32,472 bases of DNA. Source: a virus. Of this stretch, positions 24,065 through 32,061 are shown in pieces. The stretch's first letter is position 1. The number at the start of each line of letters is the position of its first letter. Under the pieces are notes generated by a model, which saw only the letters and a list, made by a program, of their open reading frames with translations, had not been told where the DNA came from and did not search any database. The stretch spans positions 1 to 32,472 of the IMG/VR virus record IMGVR_UViG_3300043499_000030, one strand, 5' to 3'. Made by a program: the position numbers and the translations under genes.

Positions 24065-24907
24065 TCAGCGCTTGGACTTGCCCTTGCGCTTGTCGGCCGG
24101 CCGCTTGCCCTTGCTCGGCTTGCGCACCGGCGGCTTCTTCTCGCGCTTCTGCTGCGTGCTGCTCGTCTCGTCATCACCGGCGACGGCGGTGAACTCAAAG
24201 GCGAGCGCGTCCGACAGGTCATCGCCGCGGGCGACCTCGACGTCGACCGTCGCGGCCGCGATCGCGGTCGGGATGTTGGCCGTCAGCACCGTCTCGGAGA
24301 CGAGCACCGTCTCCATATCCTCGTCGTTGAACACGATCACGCTGTCGGCGTCGAAGCCGCCGCCGGTCGCGGTCAACTCAAAGGTGCCAAGCCCATCAGC
24401 CTGCGCCGGCACGCTGTCGGGGCTGATGTCGGTCAGCGCGAGCGCCGGCAGCTCTTCGCCGCCACCGCCACCACCGATCGGCGTGCCGTCCGGGTTCATG
24501 TTGCTGCCGAGCGTCGAGCCAGGCGGCTCGTTGATGCTGGCGAGGCTGCCCATGCCCTCGATCGGCGCTGCGTGCTGGTCGGGCGCACCCGGCGTCGGGA
24601 TCTTCGGCACCGCGGCGCCGGCGACGCCGTGCTCCATGCCGAGCGTAGCCGGGTCGACGATCGGCCCGTGCCCAGGCTCGGCGCTCGGGATGTTCGGGTT
24701 GACGTTGTCGCGGGTGATCTGGCCGCGACTGATGTCGGCCGGCAGCCGGTCCTCGGGCTTGGTGTGCTCGATGAAGTCGAACGGCCGATCGACCAGCAGG
24801 CGGTTGTCGCCCCCTGCTCGATCGGCAGCGACGCGCTTGGCGCCGTCCTCGTCGTAGTTGCGGCGCGGCTCGGGCCGGCCGGTCTGCTCTTGTCGCTGCG
24901 TGGTCAT
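24065..24907 (-). CDS. Ig-like (IPT/TIG) virion protein with basic tail
   Basis: A 280-aa protein starting at ATG 24907, which overlaps the stop of the preceding Ig-like gene (ATGA). The N-terminal half is disordered and polar (TTQRQEQTGRPEPRRNYDED; later PEDRLPADISRGQ), then a GGGGGG hinge leads into an IPT/TIG-type Ig fold at about residues 165-250: LTDISPDSVPAQ, TFELTATGGGFDADSVIVFND, TVLTANIPTAIAAATVDVEV. The last 25 residues are Lys/Arg-rich (KRPADKRKGKSKR). Ig-like proteins are common capsid or tail decorations that bind cell-surface sugars weakly. The basic tail may contact DNA or capsid. Confidence 0.76.
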   Translation of the reverse strand: MTTQRQEQTGRPEPRRNYDEDGAKRVAADRAGGDNRLLVDRPFDFIEHTKPEDRLPADISRGQITRDNVNPNIPSAEPGHGPIVDPATLGMEHGVAGAAVPKIPTPGAPDQHAAPIEGMGSLASINEPPGSTLGSNMNPDGTPIGGGGGGEELPALALTDISPDSVPAQADGLGTFELTATGGGFDADSVIVFNDEDMETVLVSETVLTANIPTAIAAATVDVEVARGDDLSDALAFEFTAVAGDDETSSTQQKREKKPPVRKPSKGKRPADKRKGKSKR

Positions 24908-25638
24908 GTAAACGTCCATGTCTGCGGCGCCGTGGTGACGACGCCGCCGGTGATGACGACCACAGGCCACGGCCCCGCGGAGGTTTTCTTCGTCACCGCG
25001 GGCGCGGTCAGCGAGGTTGCAGAGTTGAACGTGGTCGTCTGCGCTACGCCGTTCACATAGATAACGCTCTGCTTGGTGAAGTTGGTTCCGGTCGCGCCGA
25101 GAGTAGTTGCGCCGACGCCGGACACGGTCGAGCCGGGCGTGATCGAGGTCAGCGCCGGGTTGGTCGCCGGCGACAGCGAGCTGGCGTGCTGCTGGTTCGG
25201 GTTGTTGGTGTAGCTGCCCAGGTCGGACACCATCACCGTGGGGCACTCGACCCTGGATCCTGGCGCGGTGACCACCACCTCGGTGCCGGCGCCCTCATGC
25301 GGGACGCTGGTCGAGGCCGGCACAGCGCCGTTGAAGTTGACGTTGGGCGGCGTCACGCCGCCGGCGCCAGGGTAGGTGCCTTCGGTGCCGCCGGCGGTTG
25401 CTCCTGATCCCGAGGCCAAGGCGGCCGTGTTGGCGGCGAACGCGGTCAACGCACCGGCAGCGCCATCGTCGAAGAACGGTGGCGGGAAATCCTTGGGGTT
25501 CACAGACGACCAGTTCTTCGGGTCGTTGTAGGTGTTCTTCGTGTAGTTGGGGACGTTCGGCGGCGTCGCGCCGGTGAACGACATGTTGGTCGGCGGCGTC
25601 GGGCTTGGCGGCGTCACGGTCAATGCGCTCTGGGCCAT
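24904..25638 (-). CDS. Ig-like (IPT/TIG) virion protein
   Basis: A 244-aa protein. GAGGAG precedes ATG 25638. The first 140 residues are low complexity, rich in Pro, Thr, Asn, Gly and Ala (TPPNVPNYTKNTYNDPKNW, DDGAAGALTAFAAN). The last about 90 residues read ALTSITPGSTVSGVGATTLG, GTNFTKQSVIYVNGVAQTT, PWPVVVITGGVVTTAPQTWTF, an IPT/TIG Ig-like fold in the same family as the next gene product. It is likely exposed on the head. The pair probably arose by duplication or repeated capture of the same fold, although the two sequences are not close. Confidence 0.76.
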   Translation of the reverse strand: MAQSALTVTPPSPTPPTNMSFTGATPPNVPNYTKNTYNDPKNWSSVNPKDFPPPFFDDGAAGALTAFAANTAALASGSGATAGGTEGTYPGAGGVTPPNVNFNGAVPASTSVPHEGAGTEVVVTAPGSRVECPTVMVSDLGSYTNNPNQQHASSLSPATNPALTSITPGSTVSGVGATTLGATGTNFTKQSVIYVNGVAQTTTFNSATSLTAPAVTKKTSAGPWPVVVITGGVVTTAPQTWTFT

Positions 25639-25648
25639 CTGGCTCTCC

Positions 25649-27289
25649 TCACTGGGTTAGTTCATTCGAGTAGCTGCTTGGATCCGCGACGCCGCCCATT
25701 ATTGCACCAGTACCGGCGGCAGCGCCACCGACACTGAGCAGCGGCGCCTTCTTGCGGATGAAGTCGGACAGCGTCTTGGCTGGATCCTCGCCGCGGATGC
25801 GTGCGGTGTACAGTATTCGTTCGTTGAGCAGCTGCGGGAAGGTGTGCGTCGGCACCGTCCCCAGCCCGGTCAGCCCGCCAGCACCGGCCCAGGCCGCGCC
25901 CTGCACGTCGGCGGTCGGCAGTTTGAAGTCGCGGCCGATCTCGCTGTAGAGCTTCTCGGCGGCGCCATACTCGTTGGCACGCGGCTTGGCGACCCAGAAG
26001 TATGGGATCTGCAGTGCATCCTTGATCTTGAGCCTGCCGGCTTCGTGCAGCTGCTGCGGCCGGAAGCTGACCGTGTCGCCGTCGCGCTCGCCGTAGCGAT
26101 TGACAATCGTGTCCTTGGTCGGGTCGGTGCCCTGCTTGTACTTGGCCGACACCGACGTCTCCAAGAACCGCGGATCGCGCGTGCGCATGCCGATGTTGCG
26201 GAAGGCGTGCGTGTCCATCGTGCCCGGCACGAGGTTGCCCTGCAGGTTCTGCGAGAACGACGCCGGCTTGGTGTTCTTGAAGATGTCCCAGCCCTCTGGC
26301 GACATCACGGTGGCGTGGTTCTGCCGGTGCAGGTTCTGCGCGACATGGCCGTAGGGATACGGCAGATCCTCGGGCAGGCCCTTCTTGCTCATCATGTAGT
26401 GGTACGAGGCATTGCGGATGTTGGTCGGCACGTCCGATCGTGGCGACGTCGCCGCCACCATGTCGATGAACCGCTCGTACTCGACCGGCCCATTGCGCGG
26501 CCCCAGCTCCTTGATGAAGGCCTGCCGCACTGGCTCGTTGTGGTACCACTTGTCGGCGCCGAAGCCGATGCCCGTCTCGACGCTCTCGCGCACGCCCTGC
26601 TGCACCCGCTTCATGCGCAGTGCATCCTCCAGGCGATCGGTCACGCCGTGCTTGGGGACATAGCGCTCCATCGCCACCTGCGGCACGTCCGAACGCAGTG
26701 GACCAGACAGATCCATCGGCCCGGCGCCCTTCGGGCCGGCGGCGATCTCGTCGAGGATCGCCCGGCTCTGCTTGGTAAAGGCGGCGCCCTTGATCGGCTG
26801 GCCGTAGGCGTCGAACAGCGGCTTGGCGAGCTTCGGTATGTCCGGCATGCGCAGCGGCTCAGCCAACGCGCCGGGGGCGAAGCCGGCGACCCGCTCGGCC
26901 GCCTTGCCGGCGACCTTGGCCGCCCTGGCGCCCGGTACGAGGCCAGCCGCGGCGACACCAAAGTGCAGGGGGCTGGGTGCGTCCCACATGTCGGCGATCG
27001 AGCCGATCGGCGTCAGGTTCAGTGCCGCCTTGGCGACATCCTGCTGCTGTTGCTGCTCCGGCGTGTAGACCTTCGGCAGGCTGCGCTCGACAATGCCGGG
27101 CCGCTCGGCCTCCGGCGGCAGGGCAAACTCCGGCGGCAGCTGCCGCGGCACGGCGCCATTGCCCCAGGCCGGTGGCGCATTGTCCTCGACCGGCTGCGGC
27201 CGCGGCCCGACCGTAATGCGCAGCGGCGCCTGACCGTACTGGTTCGGGTCCAGCAGGTCGCCCATCACCCAGTCATCCTCGTAGGCCAT
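25649..27289 (-). CDS. Probable internal virion protein, DUF7178-like region
   Basis: A 546-aa protein. GGAGG lies upstream of ATG 27289, which overlaps the preceding stop in TGATG. The start MAYEDDWVMGDLLDPNQYGQ resembles the start of the next-upstream gene product. After a Pro-rich, disordered part (about residues 20-90) and Ala/Gly-rich helices, residues about 230-420 read WYHNEPVRQAFIKELGPRNG, ERFIDMVAATSPRSDVPTNI, later TMDTHAFRNIG. The ATSPRSxVxxN and TxDxHxxRN pair resembles a domain I recall as DUF7178 in phage polyvalent proteins, tentatively. The Asp/His/Arg residues could be catalytic. Family name should be treated as uncertain. Confidence 0.76.
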   Translation of the reverse strand: MAYEDDWVMGDLLDPNQYGQAPLRITVGPRPQPVEDNAPPAWGNGAVPRQLPPEFALPPEAERPGIVERSLPKVYTPEQQQQQDVAKAALNLTPIGSIADMWDAPSPLHFGVAAAGLVPGARAAKVAGKAAERVAGFAPGALAEPLRMPDIPKLAKPLFDAYGQPIKGAAFTKQSRAILDEIAAGPKGAGPMDLSGPLRSDVPQVAMERYVPKHGVTDRLEDALRMKRVQQGVRESVETGIGFGADKWYHNEPVRQAFIKELGPRNGPVEYERFIDMVAATSPRSDVPTNIRNASYHYMMSKKGLPEDLPYPYGHVAQNLHRQNHATVMSPEGWDIFKNTKPASFSQNLQGNLVPGTMDTHAFRNIGMRTRDPRFLETSVSAKYKQGTDPTKDTIVNRYGERDGDTVSFRPQQLHEAGRLKIKDALQIPYFWVAKPRANEYGAAEKLYSEIGRDFKLPTADVQGAAWAGAGGLTGLGTVPTHTFPQLLNERILYTARIRGEDPAKTLSDFIRKKAPLLSVGGAAAGTGAIMGGVADPSSYSNELTQ

Positions 27290-27954
27290 CAGTTCCTCCA
27301 GTCCGGCGGTAACCACGGCAGCGGCGGCATGATCGGGCCGGGCTTGCCGCGCGGCGTTGGCCACGGCTGCCCTGGCGGCGGGTATGGCGACGGCGCCGGC
27401 GGCCCCTGGATCGGCGGCCGGCCGGCCATCACGCTCTGCTCATCGTTGGTTGGCCGTCCGGCGCGAGGATCGACCGGCGGCGCGTTGCGCAGCAGCTCCT
27501 CGTAAGCTGCATCCAGCTCGGCCTGGGTCCGCTGCGGCAGGTCACGCTGCGCCCACTGCGGCGGCGGGTTCTGCCGGAACGCACGGTCGACGATACGGTC
27601 CAACTCGTCGAGGCTCTCCTTCCTGGCGAGGCGGCCCTCGAATTGATCGGCCGTCGACGCCTGCAGCGGATGCGGGAAAGCCTGCGGCGGCGGGTTGTCG
27701 ATCGCCGCCTTGAAGCCGTGCGGGTCATGGCCAAACGTGCGATCGCGGCCGGCGTCCATCTGCAGTGCGCTCTGGTCGATCAGGTCGCCCCAGCCGCGGG
27801 CCGGCCGCATGTAGCCCGGCACGATCACCGGCTCATTGCCGCTAAACTCATGCAGGCTGGTCGGTCGCCGGTCGTCGATGTTGGTCGACGCCGGCATCGC
27901 CTCGTAGTTATCCTGCCGCGCCAGCTCGCCCATGATCCAGTCGTCGTCGGCCAT
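27289..27954 (-). CDS. Hypothetical virion protein with DDWIMG N-terminus
   Basis: A 221-aa, Pro/Arg/Asp-rich protein directly after portal. ATG 27954 shares a base with the portal stop (TGATG); a GTG one codon earlier also begins the frame. The N-terminal MADDDWIMGELARQDNY matches the next protein's start. Elsewhere a helical Glu/Arg segment is seen (QFEGRLARKESLDELDRIVD, ELDAAYEELLRN), followed by a Pro-rich C-terminus (PPIQGPPAPSPYPPPGQPW). No enzyme motif. Probably a disordered internal or packaging-linked protein; unrecognised. Confidence 0.74.
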   Translation of the reverse strand: MADDDWIMGELARQDNYEAMPASTNIDDRRPTSLHEFSGNEPVIVPGYMRPARGWGDLIDQSALQMDAGRDRTFGHDPHGFKAAIDNPPPQAFPHPLQASTADQFEGRLARKESLDELDRIVDRAFRQNPPPQWAQRDLPQRTQAELDAAYEELLRNAPPVDPRAGRPTNDEQSVMAGRPPIQGPPAPSPYPPPGQPWPTPRGKPGPIMPPLPWLPPDWRN

Positions 27955-30272
27955 CACTGCCTCCGGGGTGCCGGCGGTTGCGTCATCTTGAGCTGCTGCT
28001 GCGCGCGCTGGTCGGCTGAGCGCTGCGCCTGCTCGCTCGATCGCTGGTTGGCGAGCTGCGCCGCCTGCTGCGCCTTCTGCGCGTTCAGCGCCATGTCCTG
28101 GTTCTTCTCCAGCACATGCATCTGATGCGCCTCGCGGCTCTCGACCACCTTCTGCGCCTGCACCTGCTGCTTGCCTTCGGTGTCGGACAGCTTGATCTGG
28201 GCATTGGCCCAGGCAATGCGGCGCTCGTTGGCGAGCGTCTCCTGATGCTGGCGGTCCTTCTGCACCAGCTCGTCCTGCTTGACCTTGAGATCGCCGGCGT
28301 CGCTCTGCTTCTTCTGCTCGATCTTCGCCATCTCGATCTCTTTCATCAGCTTGAGCTTCTCCTCCTCCGGGTTCGGCTGCGGCTGCGTGCTCTTCATCTT
28401 CATCTGCTCGACCAGCTCGTCGATCGTGCCGTCGAGCGATCGGCCGGCGCGGAACGGCGCGGTCGCGAACTTCAGCAGCTCGCCGCAGAACTCGGCGGTC
28501 TTAGGCTCGGCGCTGATCATCTGCGACAGCTGCGGCAGCAGCGTGCTGAGCACGCCGATGAACTCGGTGCGCCGCTGCTTCTCGGCGTTCTCGTCGGCCA
28601 TGATCGTGCTGTCGGTTTCGATGTCGAGCACGAAGCTCTTGGCGCGGTTGTCCTTCAGGAACTTGAGCACCTGCTCGATCGTCGGCTTCTCGCGCAGCTG
28701 GTTGATGGTCTGGACGCCGGCCTCCTGCGCCTTCTGCATCTGCTGGGCGATCTGCTGCGCCTGCTCGGGGTTCTGCTGCGCCATCTGCTGCACCTGCGGG
28801 TTCTGCATCAGCGTCTGCACCTGCTGCTGCTGCGCCTGCATCTGCTTCATCACCTCGGCGATCTTCTGCTGCACCATCTGCTGGGTCGGCAGCTGGGTCT
28901 GCGACATCTCGATGATGGTCACCGGGCTGAACTTGTCGGTGATGATGTCGAGCGTGATCTCGACCAGATCGCGCGCCAGCCGCACCAGCTCCTGCTGCTT
29001 GTCCTTGATGCGCTTGGAGCCGTACTCGGTCTTGAGCTGCTGGGCGCCGAGCGTCTCGGCCGGGTCGGTGGCGCCGCGCATGATGTCGGACAGGCCCATG
29101 ATCTGGTAGATGTCCTCGATCACCTGCTTGCGCAGTGCGACGAGGCCGGTCACCGTCTGCGCGATCATGTCGATCGGCATCCAGATGATCACTTCCTTCG
29201 AGCCGCCGAACGCCGCCCAGTTGCTGATCGGCACCAGCAGGCGGCCCGGCGTCTTGGCCTTGATCGCGGCCTGGATCGCGTCGCCCAGCTCGGCGCCGCC
29301 GGCCGGATAGAAGCCCTTGACCTCCAGCGCGTCGCTCAGCGCGTGGATCCGGCCGGTCAGCAGGTTCAGCTCATCGAGCTGGTCGCGATACTGCAGCACA
29401 TCAGGGACAGGTATCAGCGAGCCGCGCTGCACCGTGCCGTAGGCCGGCCGCGGGCACGGGAAGAAGTTGCACAGCTCCAGATGCGGGTTGTCCTCGTCGA
29501 GGATCTTCTCGCAGCCCTGCGCGACCCAGAGCACGCGCTGGTCCTTCTTCGACCAGATCTCCCAGAACTTGGCCCGCTCGCGGTTGTCGGCGCCGCCGAC
29601 CTCCTTGCTCTCCTTGTTCACGCGGTACTCGGCGTTCTGGTACTCGTCGCCGCTGGTCTTGCGGAAGCGCTTGCGCGCCTGCGCCCGCGTCAGGTAGCTG
29701 GCGCCGGCGACCCAGCCGACCTCTTCCCAGTTGCGCGAGATCGAGTGCAGGAAGTCGCGCCGGTGCTTGAAGTCGAGGCAAACCTTCTCGCGATTGTAGT
29801 AGCCCTTGCCGGCGCTCTCGTAGCGCGCCCACAGCACGCCGCGGCTGATCAGCGCCACGTCGTCGCGTACCAGCTTCATCAGGTCATCGATGCGCGTGAT
29901 GTCGAACGCCACCACGGCGCAGCGCTCGGCGATCTCGCTGGCGGCCTGATAGACCGGCCGGCGGTCCTTGAACTTCGGCACCACCACGGGCTGCGGCGGC
30001 TTGGCGTAGATGCTCGGCTTGATCACCTCGCAGTTCGCCCAGAACATCGCGAACTCTTTGTCGCGCGTCATGCTCGACAGCCGCTCCAGCGACGCGAACA
30101 GCTTGTCGATCTTGTCGCAGTGGTCGTTCCACTGCTCGAAGGCGTCCTCGCTCTCGGTCAGCAGGTTGAGCCACGCCTTGGCGCTCTTCGGCTCGACGCT
30201 CGGGTTGTAGTCCTGATCGTCGACGCTCTCGTCGGCCGGCGCCGGCTTCGGGTTGTCGTTGTCGTCGATCAT
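27954..30272 (-). CDS. Portal protein
   Basis: A 772-aa protein forming the DNA-entry ring; it follows the terminase by an ATGA overlap. The first 450 residues hold the portal core: FASLERLSSMTRDKEFAMFW, AVVAFDITRIDDLMKLVRDD, YRDQLDELNLLTGRIHALSD, RKQVIEDIYQIMGLSDIMRG and TDPAETLGAQQLKTEYGSKR, all typical of large podophage portals. From about residue 470 a very Gln-rich helical stretch (QMQAQQQQVQTLMQNPQVQQ) and further coiled coils to the C-terminus (KAQQAAQLANQRSSEQAQRS) give the long barrel. Its length is at the upper end for portals, as expected with a barrel extension. Confidence 0.95.
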   Translation of the reverse strand: MIDDNDNPKPAPADESVDDQDYNPSVEPKSAKAWLNLLTESEDAFEQWNDHCDKIDKLFASLERLSSMTRDKEFAMFWANCEVIKPSIYAKPPQPVVVPKFKDRRPVYQAASEIAERCAVVAFDITRIDDLMKLVRDDVALISRGVLWARYESAGKGYYNREKVCLDFKHRRDFLHSISRNWEEVGWVAGASYLTRAQARKRFRKTSGDEYQNAEYRVNKESKEVGGADNRERAKFWEIWSKKDQRVLWVAQGCEKILDEDNPHLELCNFFPCPRPAYGTVQRGSLIPVPDVLQYRDQLDELNLLTGRIHALSDALEVKGFYPAGGAELGDAIQAAIKAKTPGRLLVPISNWAAFGGSKEVIIWMPIDMIAQTVTGLVALRKQVIEDIYQIMGLSDIMRGATDPAETLGAQQLKTEYGSKRIKDKQQELVRLARDLVEITLDIITDKFSPVTIIEMSQTQLPTQQMVQQKIAEVMKQMQAQQQQVQTLMQNPQVQQMAQQNPEQAQQIAQQMQKAQEAGVQTINQLREKPTIEQVLKFLKDNRAKSFVLDIETDSTIMADENAEKQRRTEFIGVLSTLLPQLSQMISAEPKTAEFCGELLKFATAPFRAGRSLDGTIDELVEQMKMKSTQPQPNPEEEKLKLMKEIEMAKIEQKKQSDAGDLKVKQDELVQKDRQHQETLANERRIAWANAQIKLSDTEGKQQVQAQKVVESREAHQMHVLEKNQDMALNAQKAQQAAQLANQRSSEQAQRSADQRAQQQLKMTQPPAPRRQ

Positions 30273-31630
30273 AGGCGCAGCCCTCCACGCGGTTCAGCCG
30301 GCGGCGGGATCATGAAGCCGCGCGGCTGCTCGACCTTGACCTCGCGCAGCGGCGCGTGCCGCCACGCCAGCGACAGATAGCGGAAGGCGTCAGCCGGATG
30401 CGACGTCCAATCGTGGACGTGGCTGGCGCGGAACGCCTTCGTCTCGTCGTCCCACTCGCGATGATACAGCTCCAGCGCGGCGATCAGCTTGTCCTCGCAG
30501 CGCGGATGAAACACGCACAGCGGCAGCGTGCGGCGCACCGCGTTGCGGCCGTCCTCCAGCGTCGCCCACGGCACCATCAGCGGATGCAGGCCGAGCTGCT
30601 GCATCGTCTCGACCCTGGTGCGGCCGCTGCCCCACTCCTTCACCTTGGCGTCATGCGGGACGTAATCGTGGCCGCGCATCCAGCCGTAGTCGCGCTCGCG
30701 CTGCTCGATCGCGACGAGGTGGCTGTCGAGGCCGACGCCGCTCGCCACATAGACGTCGAGGATGATCAGCTGCGCACCCTGCAGCTGAAACCAGATCACC
30801 ACGTTGTCGTCCGTCACCCCGAGATCCCAGGCGCGGTGAACGTACTGGTCGGGCAGCGCGTCGACCTCAAGCACGCGACCTTCCTCGCGCACCTGCGCCA
30901 TCTCCAGCGCATAGAAGGCGCCGAGCACGCTCGCGGTCCAGTCGCAGTACAGCTCCTGGCGATAGCTCGCCCGGCCGGCGTCGGCGCCGTACAGGTCGAC
31001 CATCTCCTTCATCGTCTCGTCGAGCTGCGCCGGCGTCAGCATCCCGGTCTGCTCGACCGTCAGCAGCTCGCTGAACCAGCTCGGCGTCTGCTGCGCGTGC
31101 TTGAACATCGCGTGCGCGTGGTTGCGGCCGCGCGGTGTCGTAATGAAGATCGCCCAGCCGTTGTTCTCTTCGAGGATCGGTCTGTAATACGCCCAGGCGC
31201 TCGGGTTCGCGAGCGCGTACTCGCTGAACACGATGCCCGCGGTCGAGGCGCCGACCGTCGAGCTGTACTGATCGGAGCCGATGCATTGCACGGTCGAGCC
31301 GTTGACCAAACGCAGGAACATCTCGCTCTCGTTGGTGCTCGATCGGATCTCATGCGGGAACGCCTCGTCGATGCGCCGCTTGCCGCTGTGCGGATTGACC
31401 GCGGTCCAGATCGCCTTGCGGGCCTGCGCATACTCTGGTGCGCAGTACCAGTACGATGCCGGCCGCTCGATCGCCTTGACGGCGCAGTGATGCAGGCAGA
31501 CGTCGTCCTTGCCAGCGCGTCGGTGCCAGACCGCCATGGCACGCTTGCCGCCGGCCTGCAGGTACTGCCACAGCTTCATCTGGTGATGCCGCGGCGTCCA
31601 TCCGTTGTTGGGTAGCGTGATCTCAGGCAT
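30269..31630 (-). CDS. terL: Terminase large subunit
   Basis: A 453-aa packaging ATPase-nuclease. The N-terminal ATPase has a variant Walker A WHRRAGKDD (K41), a Walker B-type region GIVFSEYALANP (E137) and the coupling motif ITTPRGRNH. The C-terminal RNase H-like nuclease shows AWDLGVTDDN (D269), a middle PHDAKVKEWG and HDWTSHPADAFRYL, each with an acidic residue for metal binding. It lies two genes after the Acb2-like gene and directly before portal, the usual terminase-portal order. Length is typical. The start ATG 31630 overlaps the preceding small gene by 8 bases. Confidence 0.96.
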   Translation of the reverse strand: MPEITLPNNGWTPRHHQMKLWQYLQAGGKRAMAVWHRRAGKDDVCLHHCAVKAIERPASYWYCAPEYAQARKAIWTAVNPHSGKRRIDEAFPHEIRSSTNESEMFLRLVNGSTVQCIGSDQYSSTVGASTAGIVFSEYALANPSAWAYYRPILEENNGWAIFITTPRGRNHAHAMFKHAQQTPSWFSELLTVEQTGMLTPAQLDETMKEMVDLYGADAGRASYRQELYCDWTASVLGAFYALEMAQVREEGRVLEVDALPDQYVHRAWDLGVTDDNVVIWFQLQGAQLIILDVYVASGVGLDSHLVAIEQRERDYGWMRGHDYVPHDAKVKEWGSGRTRVETMQQLGLHPLMVPWATLEDGRNAVRRTLPLCVFHPRCEDKLIAALELYHREWDDETKAFRASHVHDWTSHPADAFRYLSLAWRHAPLREVKVEQPRGFMIPPPAEPRGGLRL

Positions 31631-31715
31631 AGCTCACCAGCCAGATCACCAGCACCACAACGCCGATCGAGATCAACGCGCCGATGATGATTGCCAGCAG
31701 CGCGTTGTCGCTCAT
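31623..31715 (-). CDS. 30-residue membrane peptide
   Basis: A short frame with ATG 31715 overlapping the stop of the gene before it (ATGA) and ending 8 bases inside the terminase gene. After MSDNALL it is almost continuous hydrophobic residues (AIIIGALISIGVVVLVIWLV) and ends SYA, so it should form one membrane helix. The tight overlaps on both sides support a real gene. No function can be assigned; tiny membrane peptides here might be holin-like. Confidence 0.68.
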   Translation of the reverse strand: MSDNALLAIIIGALISIGVVVLVIWLVSYA

Positions 31716-31822
31716 GTCACCACCACCAGCACCGCGACGATCAGCATCGCGCCGATCGTGCCGGCGACGTAGACCCAGAGCGGCGTCAGCGTCCCATCAG
31801 GTTGTGTGACGGGGCCGAGCAT
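31712..31822 (-). CDS. 36-residue membrane peptide
   Basis: A 36-aa frame starting in a TGATG overlap with the preceding stop and ending in ATGA with the next. The first 15 residues are polar (MLGPVTQPDGTLTPL), the rest is one hydrophobic helix (WVYVAGTIGAMLIVAVLVVV). It is therefore an N-out or N-in single-pass peptide. With the following gene it makes a pair of small membrane proteins between the Acb2-like gene and terminase, an unusual place. The function is unknown. Confidence 0.7.
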   Translation of the reverse strand: MLGPVTQPDGTLTPLWVYVAGTIGAMLIVAVLVVVT

Positions 31823-32061
31823 CACGTCACCGGCTCGAAGTTGTCTTTGAAGTACTGCGCCGCGACCAGCCACTGGTCAGCGTGGTTGTGCCTATTGCGT
31901 GCGATCATGTCACCCAGCTTCGGCGAGCCTGCTTGCTGATCGGCCGTCGAGATGTCGACGTGGTTCATGCTCTCGCCGGGAACGTAGTAGCGCAGCTCGG
32001 CGATCTGCGTGCGCCGGTACATGCGGAACGGGTTGTCGATCTCGTAGCTCGCCTCGCTCAT
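31822..32061 (-). CDS. Small conserved phage protein
   Basis: A 79-aa protein. ATG 32061 overlaps the Acb2-like stop (ATGA); upstream frame is shadow. Sequence: MSEASYEIDNPFRMYRR, then YYVPGESMNHVDISTADQQA, GSPKLGDMIARNRHNHADQW and LVAAQYFKDNFEPVT. The final part, MIARNRHNHADQWLVAAQYF, reads as a helix with His residues. I recall short proteins of this type before terminase genes in podophages but know no function. It is probably a packaging or regulatory accessory. Confidence 0.8.
   Translation of the reverse strand: MSEASYEIDNPFRMYRRTQIAELRYYVPGESMNHVDISTADQQAGSPKLGDMIARNRHNHADQWLVAAQYFKDNFEPVT

Noticed and set aside
27954-29000. A CRISPR-like or simple repeat in the Gln-rich part of the portal gene
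   Set aside because: The periodic DNA reflects a Gln/Met-rich coiled coil. Unit lengths are irregular and there are no spacers.
28116-30380. A 754-residue open frame on the + strand across the portal gene
   Set aside because: It is the antisense of the portal gene: Leu/Arg/His-rich, without domains or RBS, and arises because high-GC codon use leaves the opposite strand free of stops. The same holds for the long + frames at 9585-11471, 11474-13402 and 25844-27505.
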